64,000 nucleotides of DNA from Ga0077560 sp046330435 (GCA_046330435.1 JAXLST010000005.1:62001-126000), one strand, 5' to 3'; shown: positions 17,669-26,742, numbered from the stretch's first letter. Notes: generated by a model not told the origin, from the letters alone. Numbers and translations: made by a program.

Positions 17669-18373
17669 GTGCCGGTCCCCAACCCCATCCTGGTCCACGG
17701 CGCACTCGGCGGGCCCCGTTGCTGGGCGCCGTTCGAGGGGCGCTTCCCCGGCGCGGCCGCGGTGGGGCTCCCCGGGCACCCCGACGGGGACGCCACGGCC
17801 GACCTCGAGGAGGCGGTCACCCGCCTGGTGCGGGCCCTGGAGCTGGTGCCCGGCCCCCGGGCGCTGGTGGGCCACGGCGTCGGCGCGGCGCTGTGCGTGG
17901 AGGCGGCCCTGCAGCGGCCCGACCTGGTGGACGGCATCGTGGGCATCGGGCTCGCCCCGGAGCTGCCGGTGACCGACGACCAGCTCATGGCGGCGTTCAC
18001 CGACCCGGCGGCCGAGGGCCACCGCCTGCTGCTGGCCAGCGTCTCCGATGCCGGCACACCCGAGGCGCTCGCCGTCGCCGCGCTCATGGAACAGGCCGGG
18101 GCCCGCGCCCTGGCCGGCGACTACCAGCTGTGCCGCCAGGTGCGCCTGCACGGGCGGCTCGGGGAGGTGGCCTGCCCCGTGCTGCTCATCGCCGGCGGTG
18201 ACGACGCATGGGCACCCCCGGCCGCCGTGGAGGCCCTGGCGCGGGAGCTCCCGCAGGCGATCATGGCCCTGGTCCCCGGCGCGCGGCACCTGGTGATGCT
18301 CGACCGGCCGGCGACGGTGTGCCTGCTCGTCGCGGCGTTCCTCGCCCGCCTCGAGCTGACGCTGGACGAGTGA
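17669..18373 (+). CDS. alpha/beta-hydrolase-fold protein lacking the nucleophile serine
   Basis: 234 residues with the alpha/beta-hydrolase order: oxyanion-region ILVHGALGG at the N-terminus, nucleophile elbow VGHGVGAALCVEAAL, then acid Asp in LLIAGGDDAWAPP and His in VPGARHLVMLDRP. The elbow should be G-x-S-x-G; here the codon is GGC (Gly), so the catalytic Ser is missing although the Asp and His remain. It is either non-hydrolytic or uses another mechanism. The stop overlaps the next ATG (TGATG), suggesting coupled translation with the kinase-like gene. GTG chosen from TAGCAT spacing and because the fold starts at once. Confidence 0.82.
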   Translation: MPVPNPILVHGALGGPRCWAPFEGRFPGAAAVGLPGHPDGDATADLEEAVTRLVRALELVPGPRALVGHGVGAALCVEAALQRPDLVDGIVGIGLAPELPVTDDQLMAAFTDPAAEGHRLLLASVSDAGTPEALAVAALMEQAGARALAGDYQLCRQVRLHGRLGEVACPVLLIAGGDDAWAPPAAVEALARELPQAIMALVPGARHLVMLDRPATVCLLVAAFLARLELTLDE

Positions 18374-19302
18374 TGGGCGACGCCGGCGGGCCGGTGGTGC
18401 TGCTGGTGAACGCCGGGGCCACCCGGGTGTCCGGCGAGGTGGTGCGCGAGGCCGAGCGGGCGCTGCGGCCCGCGGGCCTGGCGGCCGTCCTGTCGCCCCG
18501 CGGGGTGGGCGCGGCCCGGGAGGCGCTGGAGCGCGCCGTGGCGGACGGCGCGCGCACCGTCGCGACGCTGGGCGGCGACGGCACGGTCGCGCTGGCCGCC
18601 GGCGTGGTCGCCGGCACCGGAACCGGGCTGCTGCCCCTGCCGGGCGGCTCCACCAACGTGTTCGCCCGGGGCCTCGGGTGGCCCGCCGACCCCCTCCGCG
18701 CGGCGCGGTCCGCGGGACGGGCGCTGGAGGTGCCCGGGCGGGGCCTGCGCCTGGGGGAGGTCGTCGCGGACGGCCGCGCCTCGATCGCGATCGTCAACAC
18801 CGGGATCGGCGTCGACGCCGGCGCCGCGGACTGGGTGGAGCGCCACCCGCGGGCCAAGCGCCGGCTGCGCCAGGGGGCCTTCGCCATCGCCGTCACCGGG
18901 CCCGGCGTGCGCGAGCTGCTCGCCGCCCCCGCCCTGCTGCACGCCCCGGACGCCGACCCCGTGCCGGTGCACGCGCTCATCGCCGCATGGGGCCGCCCGT
19001 ACGCGTACGTGGGCCCGCGCCCCATCGACCTGCTGCCGCAGGCCGCCTGGGACGGGCGGATGGCGTGGATCGCCCTCACCGCCCGGTCCCCCCTGCGCGC
19101 CGCCGGCATGCTCGCCGCCGCACTGCGGCACCGGGAGGGCCCCGTCAGCCTCGCGGGCAGCATCGGCGGGCTCACGACCGGCGGCATCGTCCTCGAGTCC
19201 GAGCGGGGCGTGCTGGCCCAGGCGGACGGGGATCCACTGGGACGCGTGCACCGGCTGGAGCTGCGCCCGGGACCGGAGCTGCTGGCCCGCGTGCCTGCTT
19301 AA
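18373..19302 (+). CDS. diacylglycerol/lipid kinase-like protein
   Basis: 309 residues of the DAGK-catalytic/YegS family, cytoplasmic or membrane-associated ATP-dependent lipid kinases. The nucleotide-binding motif TLGGDGTVALAAGV is at about residues 65-78, followed by LPLPGGSTNVFARGLG. The C-terminal beta-rich substrate domain ends with a QADGDPLG motif, typical of the family (phosphate/metal site). Overlaps the preceding gene by 1 bp (TGATG). Confidence 0.88.
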   Translation: MGDAGGPVVLLVNAGATRVSGEVVREAERALRPAGLAAVLSPRGVGAAREALERAVADGARTVATLGGDGTVALAAGVVAGTGTGLLPLPGGSTNVFARGLGWPADPLRAARSAGRALEVPGRGLRLGEVVADGRASIAIVNTGIGVDAGAADWVERHPRAKRRLRQGAFAIAVTGPGVRELLAAPALLHAPDADPVPVHALIAAWGRPYAYVGPRPIDLLPQAAWDGRMAWIALTARSPLRAAGMLAAALRHREGPVSLAGSIGGLTTGGIVLESERGVLAQADGDPLGRVHRLELRPGPELLARVPA

Positions 19303-19406
19303 GTTTTCCGGAGGTTCTGCCGACACAATCGGAGAGCGGGGGAAGCACGGCTGCGGCCTCCGCCGGGTGCACATCAGTGATCCTGAAGAGCAAGGAGGCT
19401 CGCCAG

Positions 19407-19700
19407 GTGACCATGAACGGTCCAGATCCGCGCGCGGCGGCGCGCGGCCTCGTCGCGCTCGTGCTCGATCAGGCGCGTATCGATCCCAACCGGCGGCCCA
19501 GCGCGGACATGCGCCGGTGGTGCCGTGACCTCGCGACACGCCTCGGCGTCCCGCCCCGCGAGGTGATGGACAGCAACCGTGAGCTGCTGCAGGAGGCCCT
19601 GCGCCTCGAGCAGGTCGCCCACCTCACCTCGGGGATGGACAGCGCCCCTCCGGAGCGCGTCCTCACCGGCCTCCTCCAGGAGGCCGCCACCGCAGAGTGA
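19407..19700 (+). CDS. small helical protein, unknown function
   Basis: 97 residues, not recognised. The start is set by AAGGAGG (19392-19398), 8 nt before the GTG at 19407; an ATG two codons later is the alternative. Sequence is mostly charged helices with an RWCRDLATRLGVPPREVMDSN segment, possibly helix-turn-helix-like. The 104-bp gap after the kinase gene suggests its own promoter (weak CACAAT-type element near 19325). It faces accA, with 10 bp between stops. Confidence 0.65.
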   Translation: MTMNGPDPRAAARGLVALVLDQARIDPNRRPSADMRRWCRDLATRLGVPPREVMDSNRELLQEALRLEQVAHLTSGMDSAPPERVLTGLLQEAATAE

Positions 19701-19710
19701 CCCGCGGCGC

Positions 19711-20643
19711 CTAGTCGGTCCGGTCGGCTCCCTGCGCCATCAGCGCGGTGGAGTCCGGGGGCAGCTCCCGGTGCGCGCCAAGGCGCCGGAAGCGCTCCCG
19801 CCGGAGCCGGCGGCGCTCGTGGACCGGCAGCGCGCCCAGCTCCCGCAGCGTGCGGGACAGGTATCCGTCCAGCAGGCGGGCGGCCTCGTCGTGGTCGCTG
19901 TGCGCCCCGCCGTCCGGCTCGGGGACGACCGCGTCCGCGATCCCCCACCGGTAGCAGTTCGCGGCCGTCGGCTTGAACGCCTGGGCGGCCAGCTTCGCCT
20001 TGCCCGCGTCGCGCCACAGGATCGCCGCGGCGCCCTCGGGCGAGATGACCGAGTACGTGGAGTTCTCCAGCATCACCACGCGGTCGGCGACGCCCAGGGC
20101 GAGCGCGCCGCCCGAGCTGCCCTCGCCGATGACCACCGCGACGGTGGGCGCGGGGAGCCGCAGCATCATCAGCATGCTGCGGGCGATCGCGCCGCCCTGG
20201 CCGCGCTCCTCCGCCCCGGCGCCCGGGAACGCGCCCGGCGTGTCGATGAGCGTGATGAGCGGCATCTCCATCTTCGCCGCCAGCTCCATGAGCCGCATGC
20301 CCTTGCGGTACCCCTCGGGGTTGGGCATCCCGAAGTTCCGGTAGGCGCGGTCCTGGGCGTCCCGGCCCTTCTGCTGGCCGATGATCGCGACGGGCCGGCC
20401 GTGGTAGCGGCCCACGCCCGCGACGATGGCGGCGTCGTCGCCCTGCAGCCGGTCCCCGTGGATCTCCTCGAAGTCCGTCATGAGCCGGGCGATGTAGTCC
20501 AGCGGGTACGGCCGGTCCTGGTGGCGGGCGAGCTGGATCGCCTCCCAGATGTCGCCGCCCTCCTGCTCGCCGTGGGCGAACCGGTCGACGACGCGGCGTA
20601 CGAACTTCGGCCCCCGGCGGGGCCCCATCGATCCGGCGCTCAC
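19711..20643 (-). CDS. accA: acetyl-CoA carboxylase carboxyltransferase subunit alpha
   Basis: 310 residues. AccA with AccD transfers the carboxyl group from biotin to acetyl-CoA, giving malonyl-CoA for fatty-acid synthesis. Visible signatures: GQQKGRDAQDRAYRNFGMP, DTPGAFPGAGAEERGQ, and GEGSSGGALALGVAD (oxyanion-hole crotonase fold). The GTG at 20643 overlaps the accD stop by 4 bp (GTGA). Last gene of the long fab-acc operon. Confidence 0.96.
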   Translation of the reverse strand: MSAGSMGPRRGPKFVRRVVDRFAHGEQEGGDIWEAIQLARHQDRPYPLDYIARLMTDFEEIHGDRLQGDDAAIVAGVGRYHGRPVAIIGQQKGRDAQDRAYRNFGMPNPEGYRKGMRLMELAAKMEMPLITLIDTPGAFPGAGAEERGQGGAIARSMLMMLRLPAPTVAVVIGEGSSGGALALGVADRVVMLENSTYSVISPEGAAAILWRDAGKAKLAAQAFKPTAANCYRWGIADAVVPEPDGGAHSDHDEAARLLDGYLSRTLRELGALPVHERRRLRRERFRRLGAHRELPPDSTALMAQGADRTD

Positions 20644-21644
20644 CAGCGGTCCCCCGGGCGTCGCGGCTGTTCGCCCATCACGCGGTCCATGAGCTTCTTG
20701 GACAGCTGCGGCAGGGCGCGGGCCATGCTCGCCGCGCGCTCGGTGCCGTTCTGGGCCAGCTGGGTGGCCAGGGACTGAGGCTGCGCCCTGGGCGGCTGCT
20801 CCAGGATCGCCAGGAGGCGCCCGATGCGGGCGGCGAGCTCGCGGCGGTCGACCACGGCGTCCACGTGACCGTGCACGAGCTGCTGCTCGGCCAGGCCGAA
20901 GTCCTCGGGCAGCTTCTCGCGGGTGGTCTGCTCGATCACGCGGGGGCCGCTGAAGGCGATGAGCGCGCCGGGCTCGGCGTAGGTCACGTCGCCCAGCGAC
21001 GCGAAGGACGCCCACACGCCGCCGGTGGTGGGGTGCGCCAGCACGCAGACGAACGGCAGGCCGGCGTCGGCGAGCTCGTCCAGCGACACGATGGTCTTCG
21101 CCATCTGCATGAGGGCGAGGACGCCCTCCTGCATGCGGGCGCCGCCGGAGGAGGTGATGGTGACGAACGGGATGCCGCGGGCGACGGCGTGGTCGGCCGC
21201 CTTCGCGAACCGCTCGCCCACGACCGAGCCCATGGAGCCGCCCAGGAACCCGAAGTCCATGATGGCCGCCACGCACGGCTGGCCCGCCATGCGCAGCTCG
21301 GCGCAGACGATGGCCTCGGTGTTGCCCTTCGCCTCGGCGGAGCGGATGCGGTCCGGGTAGGGCTGCAGGTCGACGAACCGCAGCGGGTCCGTGGCGCGCA
21401 GCTCCCCGCCGATCTCGGTCCACCGGCCCCCGTCGGCCATGAAGTCCAGCCGGTCGCGGGCGCCGATGGCGAAGTGGTGGTCGCACGCCGCGCACACGAA
21501 CTGGTTGCGGCGCATCTCGTCCGCGCGGAACCGGCTCTTGCACCGCGGGCACTCCCGGTCGTCGCCCGGCAGCTTCGCGGGGCGGGGGACGGGCCGGCGG
21601 CCGCGGAGGCGGTCGATGGAGACGGAGATGGGTCGGCGCGACAT
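20640..21644 (-). CDS. accD: acetyl-CoA carboxylase carboxyltransferase subunit beta
   Basis: 334 residues. The N-terminal zinc ribbon has CPRC at residues 32-35 and CAAC at 51-54. The crotonase core contains GGSMGSVVGE, TITSSGGARMQEG and LAHPTTGGVWASFASLGD. ATG at 21644; a GATAAT sequence 10 nt before it suggests an internal promoter in addition to read-through from the fab genes (11-bp gap to the phosphatase gene). Confidence 0.97.
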   Translation of the reverse strand: MSRRPISVSIDRLRGRRPVPRPAKLPGDDRECPRCKSRFRADEMRRNQFVCAACDHHFAIGARDRLDFMADGGRWTEIGGELRATDPLRFVDLQPYPDRIRSAEAKGNTEAIVCAELRMAGQPCVAAIMDFGFLGGSMGSVVGERFAKAADHAVARGIPFVTITSSGGARMQEGVLALMQMAKTIVSLDELADAGLPFVCVLAHPTTGGVWASFASLGDVTYAEPGALIAFSGPRVIEQTTREKLPEDFGLAEQQLVHGHVDAVVDRRELAARIGRLLAILEQPPRAQPQSLATQLAQNGTERAASMARALPQLSKKLMDRVMGEQPRRPGDRW

Positions 21645-21654
21645 ACGGGCGGGG

Positions 21655-21660
21655 ATTATC
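21655..21660 (-). promoter_or_regulatory. -10 element of accD
   Basis: GATAAT on the minus strand, 10 nt before the accD ATG; it overlaps the TAA stop of the upstream phosphatase gene. Confidence 0.45.
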
Positions 21661-22252
21661 GCACCGCGGGCGGGTCGGGGTGCCGGGAGGGCAGTCCCTC
21701 GGCGTCCCGCTCGGCGAGCCAGCGCTCCACGCTCTCCCGGTACGCGGGCACCAGCTTCCCCATGGGACGGGCCTCCAGCACCATCCGGGCGGCGTCGTCC
21801 TCAGAGTGGCCGAGCAGCCGAAGGGTTGCGTACGCCACGAAGACCGAGCGCCGGCGGCCCTGCTGGCAGTGCACCAGCACGCGCGCCTCGGGGTCCTCCT
21901 GGATCGCCCGGGCGGCGAACAGCGCCGCCGGCGCCCACAGGGCGGGGTCCTTGGGCTTGCCGTCGTCCCACATGTCGGCGTGGGCGACGTGCTCGTGCCC
22001 CAGCACCTGCCGTGCGGCCCAGAGGTCCTGGCTCAGGCGGGTCTGCGGGGTGGCCCGGCACACCACCAGGTGCGTGAAGCCGTGGCCCGGCAGGGCCGTG
22101 ATCTCGCCGGCGCGCGGGATGCCGCCGATCGCCAGGCGCTCGCCGGGCACCCACGAGAAACCCTCGCAGCCGCCGCGCGGCCCGTACACCCGGGTGCTGA
22201 CGCGGTGCCAGGCGGCCCGCGGCCCGCGGTAGGCGGCCGGGGTGCGGGTCAT
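21656..22252 (-). CDS. dual-specificity/tyrosine phosphatase-like protein
   Basis: 198 residues. The P-loop VLVHCQQGRRRS carries the Cys-x5-Arg signature (Cys about 129, Arg about 135), and a candidate general-acid Asp lies in MWDDGKP about 33 residues earlier. The fold start (LAIGGIPRAGEI) matches eukaryote-like dual-specificity phosphatases. The ATG at 22252 overlaps the fabF stop (ATGA). Its position in a fatty-acid operon suggests a role tied to lipid synthesis or its regulation; that is inference. Confidence 0.82.
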   Translation of the reverse strand: MTRTPAAYRGPRAAWHRVSTRVYGPRGGCEGFSWVPGERLAIGGIPRAGEITALPGHGFTHLVVCRATPQTRLSQDLWAARQVLGHEHVAHADMWDDGKPKDPALWAPAALFAARAIQEDPEARVLVHCQQGRRRSVFVAYATLRLLGHSEDDAARMVLEARPMGKLVPAYRESVERWLAERDAEGLPSRHPDPPAVR

Positions 22253-23493
22253 CCCTCCCACCGCCGCATCACCAGCGCCGCGTTGTGGCCGCCGAACCCG
22301 AAGGCGTTGGAGACCGCGGTGCGGATGGGGGCGGTGCGGGGGGTATTCGCCACGTGGTCAACGCCGGTGCACTCGGGGTCGAGGTCGGCGAGGTTGATGG
22401 TGGGCGGGACGATGCCGTTCTGCAGGGCCATCGCGGTGAGCGCGGCCTCCACGCCGCCGGCGGCGCCCAGGCAGTGGCCGTGCATGGACTTGGTGGAGCT
22501 CACCAGCGTCCGCGCCGCCTTCTCCTCCCCCAGCGCCATCTTGATGACCCGGATCTCGCTGGGGTCGCCGACCGGCGTGGAGGTGGCGTGCGCGTTGATG
22601 TAGTCGACCTCCTCCGGGTCGGCCCCCGCGTCGCGCAGCGCCATGGTGATGGCGGCGGCGGGCGCCGTGCCCGAGGGGTCCGGCTCGGTGAGGTGGTGGG
22701 CGTCCCCGGACAGGCCGTAGCCGCACAGCTCCGCGTAGATGCGGGCCCCGCGGGCCTGCGCCCGGGACAGCTCCTCGAGGATGAGCACGGCGCCGGCCTC
22801 GCCCATCACGAACCCGTCGCGGCCCACGTCGAAGGGACGGCTCGCGGTGGCCGCGTCCTCACGGGTCGACAGGGCGCGCATGGCGTTGAACGCGGCCATC
22901 CCGATCTCGTTGATCGAGCACTCCGAGCCGCCGGCCAGGATCACGTCGGCGCGGCCCAGGCGGATCGCGTCGAACGCCTCGCCGATGCTGTGGTTCGAGG
23001 TCGCGCAGGCGCTCACCGTGGCGATGAGCGGGCCGCGCAACCCGAAGGTCATCGACACCTGGGCGGCGCCCATGTTGGGGATGATCATGGGGATGAAGAA
23101 CGGGGAGAGCCGGTCCGGGCCCCGCTCGATCATCACCGTGGTCTGCTCCACGAACGTGGTGAGCCCGCCGATCCCGGAGCCGATGTAGACGCCCGCCTCG
23201 GGGATGCCCGCCGGGTCGAGCCCGGCGTCGTCCAGGGCCATGCCGCCCGCCGCGACGACCATCTGGGCGAAGCGGTCCATGCGCCGGGCCGCCTTGCGGT
23301 CCATGAAGTCGCCCGGGTCGAAGTCCGGGACCTCGCAGGCCACCTTGGTCGGGATCCGGGACGGGTCGAACGCCTGGATCCCCCGTGCGCCGCTGGTGCC
23401 CGCGAGGGCGTTGCGCCAGACGTCCTCGGCACCCGTGCCGATGGAGGTCACCAGCCCGATGCCGGTGATCGCGACGCGGCGCAGCCCGTTCAC
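22249..23493 (-). CDS. fabF: beta-ketoacyl-ACP synthase II
   Basis: 414-residue elongating condensing enzyme of type II fatty-acid synthesis. Catalytic Cys at about 166 in VSACATSNHS, first His in NAHATSTPVGD, second in STKSMHGHCLGAAG, and the C-terminal NAFGFGGHNA loop. The GTG at 23493 overlaps fabG by 4 bp. Normally acpP lies between fabG and fabF; here there is no space for it. Confidence 0.96.
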   Translation of the reverse strand: MNGLRRVAITGIGLVTSIGTGAEDVWRNALAGTSGARGIQAFDPSRIPTKVACEVPDFDPGDFMDRKAARRMDRFAQMVVAAGGMALDDAGLDPAGIPEAGVYIGSGIGGLTTFVEQTTVMIERGPDRLSPFFIPMIIPNMGAAQVSMTFGLRGPLIATVSACATSNHSIGEAFDAIRLGRADVILAGGSECSINEIGMAAFNAMRALSTREDAATASRPFDVGRDGFVMGEAGAVLILEELSRAQARGARIYAELCGYGLSGDAHHLTEPDPSGTAPAAAITMALRDAGADPEEVDYINAHATSTPVGDPSEIRVIKMALGEEKAARTLVSSTKSMHGHCLGAAGGVEAALTAMALQNGIVPPTINLADLDPECTGVDHVANTPRTAPIRTAVSNAFGFGGHNAALVMRRWEG

Positions 23494-24221
23494 GTGGCGA
23501 GGCCCCCGTCGACGGTGAGGACCGCGCCCGTGATGAAGCCCGCCCCGGGGCCGCACAGGAACGCCACGGCGGACGCGACGTCCTCCGGCGTGCCGAGCCG
23601 GCCCAGCGGGGTCGACGCCAGCACCTTGTCGCGCTGGTCGTCGGTGAGGCCGGACGTCATGTCGGTGACGATGTACCCGGGCGCCACGGCGTTCACGCGG
23701 ATGCCCCGGCCGCCGGCCTCGCGCGCCAGCGACTTGGTCATGCCGATCATCCCGGCCTTCGCCGCGGCGTAGTTCGCCTGGCCGGCGTTGCCCATGATCC
23801 CCACGACGCTGGAGACGGCCACGATGGAGCCGGCCTTGCGGCGCAGCATCCCGCGCAGCGCGGCCTTCGCCACGAAGAACGCGCCGGTGAGGTTGGTCTC
23901 CAGCACCGCGTGCCAGTCCTCCGAGGACATGCGCATGAACAGGCCGTCGCGGGTGATCCCCGCGTTCAGGACGACGGCGTCCAGCGGCCCCAGCGCCTCC
24001 TCGGCCCGCTCCACGAGCGCCGCCGCCTCCTCCTCGACCGACACGTCGCCCCGGATGGCCACGGCCTTCCGGCCCAGGGCCTCGACGGCGGCCACCGTCT
24101 CCGCCGCGGCGGCCTCGCCGCCCATGTAGCCGACGGCCACGTCGAAGCCGTCCTGCGCAAGGGCGCGGCACACCGCCGCCCCGATGCCGCGGGACCCGCC
24201 GGTCACCAGTGCGACGCTCAC
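23490..24221 (-). CDS. fabG: 3-oxoacyl-ACP reductase
   Basis: 243-residue short-chain dehydrogenase that reduces beta-ketoacyl-ACP with NADPH. TGGSRGIG at residues 7-14 binds cofactor; NAGITRDGL, catalytic Ser in VSSVVGIMGNAG, and YAAAK with the catalytic Tyr and Lys follow. The C-terminus ends with ITGAVLTVDGGLA as usual. GTG start overlaps fabD (GTGA). Confidence 0.96.
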   Translation of the reverse strand: MSVALVTGGSRGIGAAVCRALAQDGFDVAVGYMGGEAAAAETVAAVEALGRKAVAIRGDVSVEEEAAALVERAEEALGPLDAVVLNAGITRDGLFMRMSSEDWHAVLETNLTGAFFVAKAALRGMLRRKAGSIVAVSSVVGIMGNAGQANYAAAKAGMIGMTKSLAREAGGRGIRVNAVAPGYIVTDMTSGLTDDQRDKVLASTPLGRLGTPEDVASAVAFLCGPGAGFITGAVLTVDGGLAT

Positions 24222-25129
24222 CCGACCACCTCCGCAAGGCCCGCCAGGTCGCCCGGGGTGCCCACCTGCAGCACGCGGGCGTCGCGGCGGACGCGCTTGA
24301 CCAGACCGGACAGGACCCGGCCCACGCCGAGCTCCACGAACACGTCGGCGCCCAGGTCGAGCGCCTCCTCCACCGCCTGCCCGAAGCGCACCGGGGCGGT
24401 GAGCTGCGACAGCAGCACCTCGCGCATGCGGCCCGGGGGCTCCTGCCGGCACGTGGTGGTGGACAGGAAGGGGATGGACGGCGGCAGCGGCTCCCAGCGG
24501 CCCAGCGCGGGCTCCAGGCGGTCCGCCGCGGGGACCATGAGCGGGCTGTGGAAGGCGCCGGCGACCTGCAGGCGGGCGGCCTTCACGCCGTTCTCCGCCG
24601 CGGTGCGCACCAGCCGGTCCACGCCGTCCGCGGTGCCGCTCACCACGACCTGCCCCGGGCAGTTGAAGTTGGCGGGCCACACGTCGCCGGCGGCGGCGCA
24701 CATGGCCTCGACGGCCGCGTCGTCGGAGCCCAGGATCGCCGCCATCGCGCCGGGGCTGGCGTCCGCGGCGGCCTGCATGGCCGCGCCGCGCTCGGCCACC
24801 ACCTGCAGGGCGTCCGCGTACGGCATCGCGCCCGCCGCGACCAGCGCCGAGTACTCGCCCAGGGAGTGGCCCAGCACCAGGTCGCCCGCCAGGCCGTGCT
24901 CGGTGGCGACGCGCCACGCCGCCACGCTGGTGGCCACCAGCGCCGGCTGGCACACGTCGGTCTTGGTGAGCTGCTCGGCCGGCCCCTCGAAGACGACCTT
25001 CGAGATGGGGTAGCCCAGGGCGTCGTCGGCCTCCTCGAAGGCCATCCGGGCGCTGGGGAACGCGTCGGCCAGCTCCTTGCCCATCCCCACGGTCTGGGCG
25101 CCCTGGCCGGGGAACATCAGGACGATCAT
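24218..25129 (-). CDS. fabD: malonyl-CoA:ACP transacylase
   Basis: 303 residues. Loads malonate on ACP. The FPGQGAQ motif is at residues 6-12, the catalytic Ser at about 89 in LGHSLGEYSAL, and the His in AGAFHSPLM. ATG at 25129 overlaps fabH by 4 bp. Confidence 0.96.
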   Translation of the reverse strand: MIVLMFPGQGAQTVGMGKELADAFPSARMAFEEADDALGYPISKVVFEGPAEQLTKTDVCQPALVATSVAAWRVATEHGLAGDLVLGHSLGEYSALVAAGAMPYADALQVVAERGAAMQAAADASPGAMAAILGSDDAAVEAMCAAAGDVWPANFNCPGQVVVSGTADGVDRLVRTAAENGVKAARLQVAGAFHSPLMVPAADRLEPALGRWEPLPPSIPFLSTTTCRQEPPGRMREVLLSQLTAPVRFGQAVEEALDLGADVFVELGVGRVLSGLVKRVRRDARVLQVGTPGDLAGLAEVVG

Positions 25130-26142
25130 TCGGGTTCGTACCTCACCAGGCAGGAGGCCCACGTCAGGCCCGCCCCGAAGCCGACCAGCAGCACCAGGGC
25201 ACCGGGCTCCAGGACCCCGGCGTCGCGGGCCTCGGTGAGCGCCAGGGGGATCGAGGCGGCGGACGTGTTCCCGTACCGCTCGAGGTTGTTGAACACGCGG
25301 GACTCGTCGATGCCGAGCCGCTTGACCGCGTGGTCGATGATCCGCAGGTTCGCTTGGTGGGCGACCAGCAGGTCGACGTCGCCGATGCCGAGCTCCAGGC
25401 GGTCCAGGAGCCGCACGACCGACTCCTCCATCACCCGGGTGGCGAACTTGTAGACCTCGCGGCCGTTCATCTTGAGGAACGCCTCGTCGGGCGAGAACGG
25501 CTGCGACACCGGGCGGCGCGTGCCGCCCACGGGCATGCACAGCTCCATCGCCTGGCTGCCGTCCGCCCCCAGCTCGAAGCCCAGGAAGCCCCCGGTGGTC
25601 TCCGGGTCGCCCGCGGTGATGAGCGCGCCCGCGGCGGCGTCGCCGAACAGGATGCAGGTGCCCCGGTCGGTCATGTCCACGATCTTCGAGAACACCTCGG
25701 CGCCCACCACCAGCACGTTGCGGGCGATGCCGGACTCCACCAGCGCGGTCGCCTGGGCCAGCCCGTAGATGAAGCCGGAGCACGCCGCCTGCAGGTCGAA
25801 CGCCGCGGCGTCCAGGGCCCCGATTCGGTGCGCGGTCATGGCGGCGACGCTGGGGAACAGGTGGTCGGGCGTGCAGGTGGGGACGATCACGACGTCCAGG
25901 TCCGCGGCGTCCATGCCGGCGTTGCGCAGGACGTCCCGGGCGGCGAGCACGGCCAGGTCGCTGGTGGCCTGGTCGGCCGCCGCGTACCGCCGCTCCCGGA
26001 TCCCGGTGCGGGTGACGATCCACTCGTCGGTGGTCTCGACCTGCCGCTCCATGTCGGCGTTCGTGACGACGCGGTCGGGGACGTAGGCGCCCAGCGCCGC
26101 CAGCCGCGCGCGGCCGGGACGGCCGTTGCGGGCCGTGATCAC
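25126..26142 (-). CDS. fabH: beta-ketoacyl-ACP synthase III
   Basis: 338 residues. Starts fatty-acid chains by condensing an acyl-CoA primer with malonyl-ACP. Cys at about 121 in LQAACSGFIYG, His in VAHQANLRI, Asn in RYGNTSAASIP. GTG at 26142 overlaps fabZ by 4 bp. Confidence 0.96.
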   Translation of the reverse strand: MITARNGRPGRARLAALGAYVPDRVVTNADMERQVETTDEWIVTRTGIRERRYAAADQATSDLAVLAARDVLRNAGMDAADLDVVIVPTCTPDHLFPSVAAMTAHRIGALDAAAFDLQAACSGFIYGLAQATALVESGIARNVLVVGAEVFSKIVDMTDRGTCILFGDAAAGALITAGDPETTGGFLGFELGADGSQAMELCMPVGGTRRPVSQPFSPDEAFLKMNGREVYKFATRVMEESVVRLLDRLELGIGDVDLLVAHQANLRIIDHAVKRLGIDESRVFNNLERYGNTSAASIPLALTEARDAGVLEPGALVLLVGFGAGLTWASCLVRYEPE

Positions 26143-26582
26143 CCGCCCTCCGCGACCGACTGGTCGACCAGGGCGAACGACAGGCTCGCCGAGCACGCGA
26201 GCTGCCCGTCCACGGTCGCCGTGCCCTCGCCGAGGCCGAGGGGGCCGCGCTGGCGGACCAGGCGCGTCTCCAGCTCGATGGTCTCCCCGGGGCGCACGGG
26301 TCGGCGGAAGCGCACCTTCTCGATGCCGGCGAACATCGCGAGCTTGCCGTGGTTCTCCTCGAGGCTCATCGCGGCGAGCGCCCCGCACTGCGCCAGCGCC
26401 TCCACGATGAGGACGCCGGGGGTGATGGGGTTGCCCGGGAAGTGCCCGGCGAAGAACCACATCTCCTCGCGGAGGGTCCAGCGGGCGCGGGCGCCGACGC
26501 CCGGCTCCAGCTCGACGATCTCGTCGATGAGGAGGAACGGCTCCCGGTGCGGGAGCAGGTCTTTGGGGTCGGGAAGGCTCAC
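26139..26582 (-). CDS. fabZ: 3-hydroxyacyl-ACP dehydratase
   Basis: 147-residue hot-dog-fold dehydratase. Active-site His at about 47 in GHFPGNPITPGVLIVEALAQ and Glu at about 61 in the same motif. It is the first gene of the operon; GTG at 26582. A TACCAT hexamer about 63 nt upstream would give a leader of about 55 nt with no clear structure. Confidence 0.94.
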   Translation of the reverse strand: MSLPDPKDLLPHREPFLLIDEIVELEPGVGARARWTLREEMWFFAGHFPGNPITPGVLIVEALAQCGALAAMSLEENHGKLAMFAGIEKVRFRRPVRPGETIELETRLVRQRGPLGLGEGTATVDGQLACSASLSFALVDQSVAEGG

Positions 26583-26644
26583 GTGGCGTGGGCCGCGCGG
26601 CGGCGTCGCACCCCTCGGCGCGGGTGCCGCTCGGCGGGACCGCA

Positions 26645-26650
26645 ATGGTA
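26645..26650 (-). promoter_or_regulatory. -10 element of the fab-acc operon
   Basis: TACCAT on the minus strand, the best hexamer upstream of fabZ. No FapR- or FasR-like operator was recognised around it. Confidence 0.35.
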
Positions 26651-26742
26651 TCCGGGCGGGAGGCGCCGTGCCGGGCCGCCGCGCTGCGTGGTAGGACACG
26701 CACACACCGACGCCGCCCGCACACGGGCGGGAAAGGACGCGC

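Noticed and set aside
16959..17705. Extension of the ileS frame upstream to 17705
   Set aside because: It is the out-of-frame shadow of the HAD phosphatase gene; IleS homology begins at the GTG 16958, which has a good ribosome-binding site.
19711..21552. accA frame extended over accD to 21552
   Set aside because: The region upstream of 20643 is a shadow of accD; the GTGA junction gives a normal AccA length.
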